64,000 nt of DNA, from assembly GCA_022316685.1 (NCBI GenBank), contig JAKJHU010000030.1, forward strand, positions 5,959,058 to 6,023,057, written 5' to 3'. This DNA comes from Progne subis subis (Eukaryota > Chordata > Aves > Passeriformes > Hirundinidae). Of this stretch, positions 35,368 to 48,200 are shown one piece after another. The first letter of the stretch is position 1. Each line of letters begins with the position of its first letter. Under the pieces are notes generated by a model. It saw only the letters and a list, made by a program, of their open reading frames with translations, was not told the DNA's origin and searched no databases. A program made the position numbers and the translations under genes.

Positions 35368-38138
35368 AGTAGTGAGTTCCTGAATGATATTGTCTATAAA
35401 CAGTCCAGACTACCTATAGTGAGTACACTTTGTTTCTACCTGTCATTAGCAGGTTGAAATGGGTTGTCGCATATTCATTCTGTTCTAAGAGGTGGAGCTT
35501 TTTCTCTCCATTAGATTTGCAAAACTGTTTCCTGAGAAATGAAACTCCTTGTACAGTTCTTTCTTAATATTGGTCTCCTGCTCACCTGAAGTGTCAACTC
35601 TGACACAACGTTCAGGATGTGCAGCCACACTGTGACTTCAGTGGAGTTCTTCTGGGCTGTGCATTGCTTCCCTTCCTCCCCTTTTATTTTCTCTAACTGA
35701 CTGTGATTTATTAAACCATACTTTTATGATTATTTTAAGGTGAGTCTTTATCTAGCTGTAGAACCTATATCGAGTAGCACTGGGCTTCTGACCAAAGGCA
35801 GCTACAATTTTGGATCTTCTTTTTTATTGAGAAAGATAATCTGTAAAAGAGAGAAAGAGAAGAGAACTGTAGCAGAACTAATCTACCTTAATAAATAGTC
35901 TAAAACTGTCATGTTCCTTTTCAAACACTAGAGTTTTAATTAAGAACATAACAAAAATATTTAATTCCACCTTTAAGTGACAGTGTTAATTTAGCTACAA
36001 TCATTCTCCACAGTGAGAAAATCTCATGTGCATTTTAGGGAATTTCATTTTTACAATTTGCAGTAGAGAGCCTTTTCAAAAATAATTCCATTACAGCATG
36101 ATGTTTTTATTTTGCTTACTGCTGCTGATTATTTTATTTTTTCCTCAACTGACCTTTGTTGCATGCTGCTTTTTGAAAGCTATCACTCACTATTTGATTT
36201 TTCTTAGCCTTGAGCTCAGGGAAGTCTGGATATTCAGTGCTGATATTCGGTATCTCTGAAGGGGAATTTGGCCTTCCATTGCAGTGTTATACTTCTGTAT
36301 AGCACAGTTATGTCTTTACCTGTGCTAAAAGATTGTTAATAATTTAAATCTGTAAGCACAGATATCATCTGTATTAGAATATTGAACATTTTTATTAAAT
36401 AGTGACTGCAGCTAACATTTATGACACTAAATGTAGTTTTGCTTTTAACTAAACTGATCCTGTAAAAAAGCAATATTGGAAAAAAAAATTGACAGTAGCA
36501 GCATTTATAAATTATTTTTTAAAATTAATGAGGCAAATACCTTTCTGGGTTGAGCAAGTCTTGAAGTGCAGTTTTGTTGACCTTGCATAAACTTGGATGC
36601 TAGAGCTCAGTGCTTGCTCATAATCCTTAGTTGTACTGTCCTCTGTTCTTCGGAGGCTAAGTTCTCTTAAGAATTATAAATAACAGATTTTTTTTTTAAA
36701 TTTAATATTTTAAAAGGAATGATGTGTAAGGGTGAAAAAGATACATCTATGGAGTGTAGCTGAGGGAAATTTCTAACATTTGGTAAGAAACTCTGTTAAG
36801 TCGAGTTGATTGTTTCTAGCAGCCAAGTAATTCTGGGATCTGCAGGAAGTAATTAAATTAATGGCTTTTTGTTTGCATATTTTTTACCATAGCTATATAG
36901 ACTGAAATAAAGTAAAAATGTGAAATTGCATAGCTGTTAGTGGTGAAAATTCTTTGGCTTTTCCTTTGTGTCTCTAGAAGTCACAAATGATAAAGAATTC
37001 ACATCTGTAGTGCAATTTAGTTGTCACTTATCTTTTACCTGGTAAGATTAAAACTTTTAGAACCTGTCAATCTATATTATTAAGTCAGATTTGAGGAAAA
37101 AAATGTAACAAAAATGAATGTAATAGGAAGAGGATGACCATATTTTCATAATTTAAAGTTACATTATTAAGCAATATCATTTTCTTTCTGTCTTTAGCAT
37201 GATTATTCTGTTTCTTTTTCTGCCCCTTCTTCAAGACAAATCCTTTCATCCCTTTGCCTACCCTGGAATGTTGTTACAGAATTATTTATTTAGTTAGTTA
37301 TTTGATTACCTCATTTCTTTTCTGTATCACTGTCTCTTTTTCACTGGTGTGAGAAACAGAATCAAATTCTGGCTAGACATTGAAAGTGCTTTCAGAGATA
37401 TATCCATGATTTTTTTCACCTAAAGACACTCTTCTTCTCTAAGCCACTTCTTTACTTTCTCCTTGATGTAGTTCACTTCTTTTCCTCACTTTACAACCAA
37501 TAATTCTGCAAACATTCCTAAGTGTCCTTTCAGTTTTGTGGTGGACTAATTGGATACTTCTCTCGCAAGCTTTGTGAAAACTTAATTTTGTGCCTTTCAG
37601 AAAAAAACCAGAGCTCTCTACATTCTTTACTAACCAGAATGAAAACAGCCACAGGCATTTTTAGTATATAGTTGCAGCAAAGTAGTGCAGTGCTCTGTCA
37701 TTTCAAGTTAAGTAGGAAATGTAGGTGACTTGAAGTCAGTGACTCTTAAAGTGGAGTGCTAAAATCCAAGGTAATATCTGTATATGTTATGCAGTGGGTT
37801 GTGTATATGTGCAACTTGTTCTGACTCCCTGCACTATTTTGCAGCTCGGTGCCCCATAATCATGCCCTGGTGTTTTTAGAAAATGACATCAGCAAGTGCC
37901 TGGCTCTGCAGCACTGAGCTTCCTGAGAATGCTGTTCAGGACCTCAGAAAGTGTGCCATCTTCATAGAATGTCAAGAGGCTAAGTTGGTCCAAACAGAGT
38001 TTTCCAAATTTCTGGTCCACTATTTTGTCAGCTGGTATTATATGCTTGAATTGGCCCCTAGATGTAATTTATCTGCCTAAGCAAGTTTCTGTTATGCATC
38101 TGGTAATAGGACAAACCATGAACTTTGCTGCAAAAATC

Positions 38139-38164
38139 CCATTTTCTTTGTAAAAAGAAAATGG
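38139..38164 (+). repeat. Perfect 11-bp hairpin with GUAA loop
   Basis: CCATTTTCTTT (38,139-38,149), loop GTAA, then AAAGAAAATGG (38,154-38,164). In RNA the loop would be a GNRA-type tetraloop. The stem is A/U-rich. Confidence 0.9.
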
Positions 38165-41100
38165 TCAGGAAAAGATTTCTTATGGTAAAGTTGTGATAGA
38201 AAGAAATGCATTTTAGCTGCAAGAGGTTACATTTGTAATGACTTTGTGAAAATGCTGGGCTTTAAATGAGCTTTTGATGATCACTTAAAAAAAAAATTAA
38301 AATACCTAGCTAGGCCAAGGAGATTAAAGCAAAAAGCATCTGATTTGCTTTATGATGCCAAATAAATTGGTAAGCTTCAGAAGGACATTGCATTCTGAAG
38401 TTCCAAATCAGTGCACAAACCCGATTTTTTTTTTTGAAGAGGTAGATTAATTTTAATTGAATCTTTTTGACTCTGGCATGAGGTGCTGGGCTGACAAAAA
38501 ATGACCTGCTTCCATTGCATTTTTATGCTGCAGTTAGAACCGTGAAAAATAGTTAAGCTAGAAGAGGAATCACAATTAGTTTAACAATCTCAACCCTTGA
38601 ATATAAGAAATTTGACAACTCAAAGGTTAGTTCAGTAATTCCACCTCCTCACTAGGATGAGATAATTGCATTTTATTCCTAAAATGGACATGTAGTGATT
38701 AATCTTCCTGTACCATTTATTAACAGGGTTTAGAACAAAAAAGTGTTCTTGAAAGAAACCAAATTTAACTTGGATATGCATTTCTTATAAAACAATGTAT
38801 ATTTTGGGTGCTTCTCGTGTCTCAAGTACATACAATAAAGACTGAAGAACTGACTTTCATTTACAAAATATATATCAATATTTGAAGCAAGAAATTTGAC
38901 CTTCTGAATAAAGTAAAATTGGAGTAAAATATAATTTAATTTCTACTCAGAAGTTTTTTTAATGCAGACATTCTTTCCAAAATTAGAACATCAGTTATAA
39001 AGACCCTGAGAACCAGAGTGAGAAGGAAAAGAGGAAGATATGTCACTTAAATAATGGAAATGATAGGAATATTTTGTAGATGGGACTCAAACTCTTAAGC
39101 TTTGGATATTAAGTGCAGTACTAATAGTGTCTCAGCTTCTCCAAGAGATTGTTTTGGATGGTGATAAACTGCATTGCAGTAATGACTGATGAACTAATAT
39201 AGATCTGTATAATTTTCACCTACTTTGCCTCTTTGCTCCTCCTTCAAGTAATTAAGAGCACATATAAGAATCTTTGTGTCCTTTTGCTAGATTTTTCCAG
39301 AAGCTGTTGGCTGTTTTTGGTGTTAAGCCTGGTGAAGCTAAACAAACCTGGAGAGTTTGCTCAAGAGAAGGATTTGAAATTTCACTCTCTATGTGGCATA
39401 AAGATATTTCTTTCATGAGCACTTTTTTCTGTCTGAAAATGAGATTTATTTAGAAATTTATTCCGTGGTATGTCACCAGGTATCATGAAGCCTTACAGTT
39501 ACAACAATCAATTACGAAATGAACTCTAACTCCCTTCCCAAGTGGCCAATGATGCCTTTATTCCACTAAAATAGAACTCCTGTATTAAATGGAAATCTTT
39601 CCAAAGTAAAATATTTACAAAGCCTTAAAGCTTATAAAATCCAGGCTCTCAAAGGAAATGAATTCCAGAAGTGTGTGATCGTCAGGAAAATATTCTTCTG
39701 GTATTCCAATCAGCTGAATATAGGAGCAACCCAGGAGACCATAAATCTCATAATGACATGAAAGGAAGATAATTTAATCTCTTTGAACTCATACCCAAGG
39801 TATGGAAGGCTCAAATTTTTAACCAGTGGACTGAAAAGCAAAAATTAATAAACAATCCAGAGCATAGATATGTTGTCAACTTCTCTTAAACTAAATGAAA
39901 AGACTGATTTTAATCTTACTGTCACTTGGACAATGATCTATCTTTTAGTTTGCACATATATTAGTCTTTGTTTCCATCACAGATCACCTGGACACATTGA
40001 CACCCAATACAAGTTTGTACCTTTAAGGACCAAATCAGTCACTGAAAAAAGTGAAAAAAAAAAAAATTCTAAAATTAATTAAACTCCCAAATTCATTGTG
40101 AATGAGAGTCAATTTCTGCAACATATAACCTCCATGGATTTCAATATCAATGTAATTGTTATTTTCTTTACATAACAAGGAAATTTATGATCAGCCTGCT
40201 TACCAAAAAAGCGCTTGTGTGGATGTCATAACTGTGGTAACTATGTCTTTCTAACTATGAAGAAAATATTATCTCTTTATCTGAGAGTATATATTGGAAA
40301 AAATTCTGTGTTGGGGTATTTGCGTAGTTGGTAATCATTGTTGGACTGTTGTAGGATATATTTTTAGCTGACTGTTCGCTTAAATTTCTATAACTTGGTG
40401 ATATAAGGGATATAAGTACAAACTGCTTGTGAGCACTGAAAAAATCGACTTGCACCTTGAATACCTCATCCTGGAATGGAGAGGAAGGACAGGTATCTGC
40501 AAACTGTGAGTGTATTTTCATGTTCTAGTATTAGTATTTTACATTATTAATCATGCATAATACTTCTTTAGTAGTATTTACATCACATTTTGTATTTTTG
40601 AAAGATGAAAAATAATCATTTTTTATGAAAGTGAAGAATGGAAATCTCTTTTGTAACAGATGAAATTTTCAGTACGCTGTTTCAAAAATCAATCAAATCT
40701 CTGTTCTAGGCCAACAGTTCTTGTCTAGTGAGACACATCTCATTGGTGAACCAACCAGAACTGCAAATGAGGCATAAAGTAGGATACATGTACTATAATG
40801 AGGTGCAAGGAAATATCAATTGATTGTAAGTCAGCTGAAGGTAAAATTGGTTGAAATATACTATTCTAAACCACTCTACAAGGTGCAGCATCCACTGAAT
40901 ATTGAGACTTTTGTAACCTTGTGTATTACATGTACGTCTCTACTTTTTCAACCACTGTATAGAAAATTGAATGTTCCTGTTGGATAAAGGAGCTATTCCT
41001 TTAGCCAGGGGAATGAAGTCTCACTTAGATATTTTCTAACTCTTATTCTTCCACCTTAATAGTACTCCTTTAATACTTCTAGAAATATTATTTATATATT

Positions 41101-43439
41101 ATACGCTACATATATGGACATGGACAAATGTATATATTCATACTAAAAGGTTAGGATGCTAAGTCATAAACTATTGGAACTCTAGGAAAGCAGAGAGCTG
41201 ATTATAGGACCATCATTTGACCCAGAGTTTCCAGAAATTTATTTTGTGGAGAAACATTTCTCCTGTAGGAAGCTGACCAGCCCTACATAAATAAAAATAA
41301 AAATAAAAATAATAATAGTAAAAAAAAAAGAGTAGCATTTTTGAATTATTTTAGTACAAAATAGAATCATGCTCTTGAAGGTTGAAGAATTAGTTTGTAC
41401 ATTTATTAGACAAATAGATTGGTTTTCTTGTTTGCCAAATGATATTTCTGCCTCAGTAGCTCTTTATATAAATTATGTCTTAGGTCAGGGCAGTGGTTTA
41501 AAAACTCCATATCCCTGGATTTGAAGGCTTCTTTTTTATAAGGGATATCAATAGGAGTTTTGCTAGAAACTGTGAAGATCCTTAAAATGCCTGTGTTATA
41601 TGTGGGGAAAATGCATGTATTGGAAAAACAGAGAGAATGTACACACCTGGATTTTTTTCAGATATGGTGTCAGAACACAACTAAGGCAGGAACTGGGGAG
41701 TGTTCTCAGATCTAGCAATAGAAATGCTAGAGATTTATATTCCTACCTCCTAAATAAAGTAATTAGACAAGCATAAGAACACGTCATTAAATCTATTTTT
41801 GGGTGCTCATGCAATTTTGGGTCACATGATCTGTACCCCCTACATTTTCTTCTTTCTTTCTATTAATTATACAGGAAGAAAAAGGTGGCAAGCTTTCCAA
41901 ACTGCACTCCTTAGTCATCTACATTTAAGTGGGATGAATCTGGGTGTCTTTGTTATTGAGGTCAAACAATCTAAATTCAACTTTTGAATTTGCCTAAAAT
42001 CAGTAACATCTTCATTTTTAAGCATAGATTCCCTAAGCAAGGAATACTTAGAAATGCCCAGAAATGGCAAGTGAGGTAGAACAAGGCACTGGAATTTTAT
42101 TGCAGACCAAGCAACTTGTATATATTGTGTAACATTCAGAAGGAAAAAGATAAGAGAAATAAATAAAATTATACATTTTATGTAATTATTTGCAATTATT
42201 CCATGCCTTGACATATTTAAATAAAATTTCCTGTATTGCCTTTCAGATAATGCTTTAAAGAGAATACTGCAGAGAGGTTTGAGAGGCCATAATCTATACT
42301 GAGCTAAGGAAATTAAATAATAAGTCAAAGTTATTTATGTTAAAGATATCTTAAAAATAATTATACTGGGATGTATACCCTGTTGTGAGGCTTATTCATT
42401 CATTTCAAGAATTAGTACTGTTGTGGTATAGTCTATCATAATAAATAACAAAAGATTTTCAAATCATAATTTTCCTATTTCCTTTGTCTAATTTGTTTAG
42501 ATTTCTCCCATCTTACTCAGCCTCAAATGCGCAATTTGTGTGTGGTCAGTGCCAGTTTTAGAGCATGTCCATACCATCCCTAACAGTAGGATTTCCCAAG
42601 TGAACATATGGCACATTTCCTAGTATCTGCGTAAGGAACAAAGTTGGACCTACCATTGGGTTATCTGAGTTTTAAAAAATGTAGAATTATTTTATCAGTA
42701 AAAGTCCTTATTGTATGTTATCTGGCATTTAAATTTCACAAGTCTTTATTTTTTTCATTTCATAGATTTAGAATTTCATTAAAAAGAAACTGATAAAAAC
42801 CCATAAAATCTCAGCTTCCAAATATTTGATTTGTATAATATATTCTTTCCTAAGTAGTAAGTTTATAGGCAAAATACTATGTTTAACTTGCTTGCCCCTT
42901 TTTAGGAAGTTTCCATCCTAATCAGTGGATCATGATTTTTTCTTTCATTTACTGAGACCGTGATGAGATGCGGAGAAATAAGTTACTTTGTGTCCTCACA
43001 GAACTCAGCACACCTAATTAAGGACAGTTAGCACTTTTCTACTTAGGAAGTCCAAAGCTAACCTGGAAGTTCCTGTCAGGACTTGACTTTTTGGGCTGGT
43101 GTACTTTGTACTCCTTGGCTTCCTTGAGAACCTATAGATGTCAAGGTTAGTTTTGTCTTTTGTTAAAAAGTAGACTGTTGCTTACCTTTTCTCCTTGTGT
43201 GTTGAAGACATAAGTGCTGAGAATTTTTCAGAGATGGGAATATCCAGATACCTGTAAGGGTGCTAAAGGTAAACTGGAAGCTTATTTTATCCTCAATGTA
43301 AGTAGGTTAATGAGAGCATCCTCTTTACCATTTTGAGTATTGTCGTACTTGCTGGGTGAGTTCGTGACCGAGGAACAGTGCACAGACTGCTTCCACTGGC
43401 ACTAGAGCAGTTCCAATATTTGGAAACGTGCTAGAGGCA
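38165..43439. other. Intronic stretch, no gene seen
   Basis: AT-rich, with one A-rich simple repeat at 41.29 kb. Open frames up to 137 codons (41.9-42.3 kb, minus) have no recognisable content. Confidence 0.65.
41287..41330 (+). repeat. (AAAATA)n-type A-rich simple repeat
   Basis: Several AAATAA/AAAATA units followed by AAT units and an A-run. Short and imperfect. Confidence 0.8.
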
Positions 43440-43620
43440 TAGTGTTGAACTGTGCTTTTGGGCCTTAATCCAAAGACTGTTGGCATGCAATGTTATCCCT
43501 GATTTCACTGGAACTGGGCTACTTAAACACTTGATGCTACAAGGAATGTATTTCAACAGACTTTGGAGCAGCAAAGTTCTAGTATCCTACACAACAAGGA
43601 GGACAAGGGCTTGGGATCCA
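43440..43620. mobile_element. Possible old L3/CR1-type fragment
   Basis: 'gggccttaatccaaagactg' followed by 'ccctgatttcactggaactg' and 'ggct' resembles the quasi-palindromic 3' region of ancient amniote CR1/L3 elements (the 'ggcctgatccaaagcccatt' and 'gacttcaatggg' type text). The match is weak and the limits are guesses. Confidence 0.3.
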
Positions 43621-45216
43621 CACCTCTTTTGTGAACCACTGATGTTACTCTTACCTGCAACCTTAATCACATCACTTAAGCTTCATATCCTAAAGTATTT
43701 CATAGAGATTATGCTTACAAAGCTTGTGATAATTAACTGGTTTTGGAAGCTTATTCTAAGATAAATTATTATTTCATTATTGGGTATTACTTCTGGTGGA
43801 ACAGGAGATAAATATTTGTGAGTCCTTTGTGCATGGGATGCCACTAACAGCAAGTGTTCATGCCACTTGCTGATGGAAAATGAAGAAGAGGGAGTTAAAT
43901 AGACCTGGGAGGCAGTTCCATGAGCTCCAGAATCAGTACAGCCTATAATGGTATCTCATGTTTTTCTATCCCAGTTCTTCTGTGGTGTGGTGGAGGATCA
44001 CAATAACTTAAGCATGTTTTCCTATCACTTTTGATAATTTTGTCAAAGTTCAGATGGCAGTGTTGTGGCTATTTGCTGACCATACTCTGACTCTCGTTCT
44101 GCTGTGAAAGTCAATAAGTAATTGCTCTCAGTTCTACCCTCTCTTCCTCTATGCACACTGATTTGTGTCTTTCTCCCTATGCACTATGAAATTACCCAGT
44201 CTCCTCAAGCATATTAGTCATGAAGATAGATGGTAATATGGAGGAAAAAAGGGATGAAAAGACTGTCCAGATTTCTAAGTCTCATCTATTGGTCTAAACA
44301 GTGTAACTTATACTAAAGAGAGAGTATAGATTAATTTAAATGGCTACATGGGAGAAACATGAAGAAGAACACTGAAAAGAATTAAATAAATGGAATGCCT
44401 CAAAAAAGAAACAAAGAAATGTGAAGATACTGAGAATAAGACACAAGAAAAAAAACCCCAGTATTTTATGGTGTAAGATGAGGATGAATTTACTTTCTTC
44501 TACATTACTAAACTTTGGTAGTGGATATTTTCTGTAACGAGGTTTGGTCTCTTAGCTGGAATTTCAGTATCTTCCATTGTAGATCTGTGACCTGACTACC
44601 AAGGATTAAAATCAGTATCACTTTTCCATTCTTGATTAATGTTTAACTCAGTGAATTAAATAGTTCTTTCAATATTTAATTATTTTACGGGAGAGAGAAC
44701 AGTGTCAACAGCAAAGACAAATTCCCTTAGGAATAACCAGGGGGATGTCGATAAGAACTTTGTGGACATATTTTAGGAATCCAGTAGAGAAACCTGGGAC
44801 TCAGTTTTCCATGCTTCTTAACACTGTTCTAACTGTCCAACCACCTGTAATAAGAAGAATGGTGCATTTTGAATGACTGCTCAGGCGCCAGCAGAACAAG
44901 AAGATCCATTTTTACTGTTCTTGGACAGAGGCTGATGCTTCCCTGTAGCCTGGATTTAGGTACTTCTATCCTTTTGGGTTTGAGGCTTTATCAGTATCCT
45001 TTTCTTAATTATTTCCTATAGTAGGTATTCAGAATACTTGCTTCTATGACTCCTGTTGTTATAATTTTAAATTTACAGTTGTAGATTTTGCATTGGTTGC
45101 TAAACTTTTTTTGTGAAACGGAACCTTTGAACATTGATGTGATGAGAAAGAAATGGGTGTATGCTTTATCCCAAAAGAAAGTCTGCTTGCATTTCACTCA
45201 CAGTAGTGAAGGGACA

Positions 45217-45268
45217 TTCCAATAATCCTTAAAATCCTTGAATGGAATTTCCAATAATCCTTAAAATC
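45217..45268 (+). repeat. 32-bp-period partial tandem duplication
   Basis: The 20-mer TTCCAATAATCCTTAAAATC occurs at 45,217-45,236 and again, identical, at 45,249-45,268. The second unit is incomplete. Confidence 0.95.
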
Positions 45269-48200
45269 ATATCCCAACTTGGAGCATCAGTCTGCTGACC
45301 TGAAAGGAGTACTCTTCTAAACAATAATAATACAACACTATCTAATGTCCAAGGCAGCTGTTGTTAACTTACCTGTTTGAAAATAATTTGTTCAGAAGTT
45401 TTTCTTCTTGCAATGAATGTTAGTCAAAAAGTTCTAGTCATGAGTATTTAACTAAATGCTTTGATAATGGCATATTGTAGAGCCGAGAGGGTGTAATACA
45501 GGTAATTATGTGCATTAATTACAGAATTTTATGTAGTATCTAGATGGAAAAAACAGTAAACATTAGACTTTCTGTGCATTTAAAATATCCCACTTCTATC
45601 CCCAAACTCCAAGTGACTCAGCTCTACAATTTACTTCTGCGTTTCCATCAAACTATACTTACATACTATCCAGTAATTAGAATGGAATTGAATCCAAAAT
45701 TGTTCTCGATAGTATCTTTTATCACAGAAAAATCTTTGTCTTATAAGCTGTAATGTGTAGCTTTAATAAAGTTGTATGGCTCTGCCTTGTTTAAACTACA
45801 ACATCCTGTGAAATCTTTTTTGTATGCCTATAATAAGAAGTGATGCATGTAAGTAATGTTTGAGATAACAAATTTATACGTATTGTCAACTTTTTTGTAC
45901 AATAGATTTACATTACTAAAATCTAGAATCAATTCAAAGAAGTTTAATCTTTTGTTTGAAATAGAAATATTTCCTATAAATTTGAAAATGCTCATATCTG
46001 GGAGCTTTTAAGACAACCTTTCTTCTTAAAAACTTATATCTGGTGGACTTCTATTAAGATTCAGTTTTGCAACAGAGAGAGGTGTCTGTATGGACTTCAG
46101 TGTAGCTTGGCTTAATGGATCCAATGATGCTTTCTCAGACTTGTCTTCTCATTTTGAAATAGGCTATCAACAATGTTAAGACTATCTAGTACTCATTTTG
46201 CTCTTTCTCTGAAATATCTTTGAAGTACTTGGTCTTCATTTCCATGAAATTCTCAATAAAAATGTTGTGGAAATGAAATGTATTTTTATTAAACCATAAA
46301 TAGCAAGAGCATGTACATATATATTTTCACAAGTGTAAATACACCAAATACCATAATAAAAATCACTGTCAAAAGTATTTTACTGAGACCCTCAAAAGAT
46401 CAGAAATGTTAGAAACAGAAGTGCTTGAGCAGTGCTTGGCTTACCTAGTGTTTATTAAGTACACAATTAGGAGTGTTCCAAAAAACAGAAGCCTGTGCAT
46501 ATAGGACACCTTTTTCTTCTAATATGGGTATTGGAAAGCGTAGAGGCAGAGCCCTGAAGAACAGAAAAGGAGCTCTCACGTTAAATGTAAAATAGGTAGA
46601 AAACTAATCCCTGTCTTTTCCAACATTCTTATGTGAAGCTTTTAATTTGGGAATGCTGAGGGTATAATTTCCTGAACGTTAAAACTTACGCTAAATCACT
46701 GCCCTTCCCAACAGGAATTTTTTTGGTATAAGAAACAGTGACACATTTGAAGGCCTGTAACAGCATTGAAATAGGGTAAATAGTATTTGTACCATTTTGT
46801 TCTCAAACAATATCAAAGTACAGAAAATTAATTTTATCTGTGGTTCTACTGACTTCTTTTGATTGTCAGTTTAATTCTGGTTCTCAAAGGATAGGTACTT
46901 CATTGGGCAGAGCCTACTCTGCTCATGCTCCTTCATTCCATTCCCTTCAACCTCTTCTTGTTAGGTCTCCTTACTTTCTTGATTCTTCTCAGATGAAGGA
47001 TGAAATTTTGGAAAACGTGGAAGTACCTAAAAAGAGATATTAGTAGGAAGTCCACATTATAGGGTCAATACACTACTCTAGGCCACATAATAAATACAAG
47101 AAACAATTGTTTTTTGGCTAGAGGGTCTCCTAGAGTGCATTACAAGGGTCAGGAAAGAAAGGCAATTCTGGTTTATTTTGTTCCATTCATTTTTTGAAAT
47201 AAAAAATAGTGTTGTTTTAAATCAACAGTAAATTCAAGTTTGATGAAAATTCCAGATGTCAAAAAAAAAAATTGTATTTGCACAAACCCCATTTCATTAT
47301 AGCTGAATTTCGGCTAGCAGCAACTATGAAGCATTTACCTTTAAAAGTGTTCTTTTACTTCCCTATGAAACATTTTACATGCATGAGTATCTGTGGAGTA
47401 CTCCTTATTCCTTACTCCAAAATAAAATTAAAATTTATAATTTTTAAATATGTCTTTTATCAGTAGTTTTAGGGCAATCTTAAAAAAAAGGAAAGAGAAA
47501 AGAAAAGAGGGCATGCCCTAACTTCCATTTTAAATATTGGAGAATGAAGACATAGAAAGATGAGTGTCAAATGTTAAGAACTTGGTTACAACTGCAGGAG
47601 CGTGTTGGCTGTGATGCCTGTTCATAAGGCACATAACAAAAAGGCAATTTACTTGAAAAATATGATAAAATACTCCATGGCCACCATTGCCTCTGAGCTG
47701 TTAAGGGATGCATATTATATTGATTGGAGTGACTTGAACTTCTGTGACAGGATTACTGTTTCTTGGAGCAGATAAGAAAATTTGGGCTTTTTTTATGGAA
47801 TGAATGTAAAGGCAAAATTTCTTGCATTCCAAACATGAATTCTCTGTAATATAGGTAAGGTGACTACCAAGTATTACTTTTTTTTTAATTATAGAAAGAT
47901 ACTCACAAATATCCATCAGTTCCTGCTTCAGGATCTCAAAAGTTACCAGCTTTGAAAGACAGAGGGTCTACTACTTTTATCACAAATTGTAATACATTGC
48001 TCAAATACAAATGCTTCCATAATTCACAATATGCTATGGAAGAAAAACAGGTATTGAAAACTATTTTTGGGTAGTACTTTGTAGGGTTTCACATGAGTTT
48101 TGCGATCAGATTTATTAGCAGATATTTTCATGTTTTTGTTTTTGTTTTATTTTTTAAATATTTAACATATGTGGTAATGGGGAGTCACATATATATCTTT

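Larger units (their letters stand above)
32000..38138. other. Intronic stretch, no gene seen
   Basis: AT-rich. Apart from the A/T inverted simple sequence at 34.48 kb and an 11-bp duplication at 35.35 kb, no element or coding frame was recognised. Confidence 0.65.

Noticed and set aside
41915..42328. 137-codon minus-strand frame
   Set aside because: No recognisable domain, AT-driven composition, no start context or splice support.
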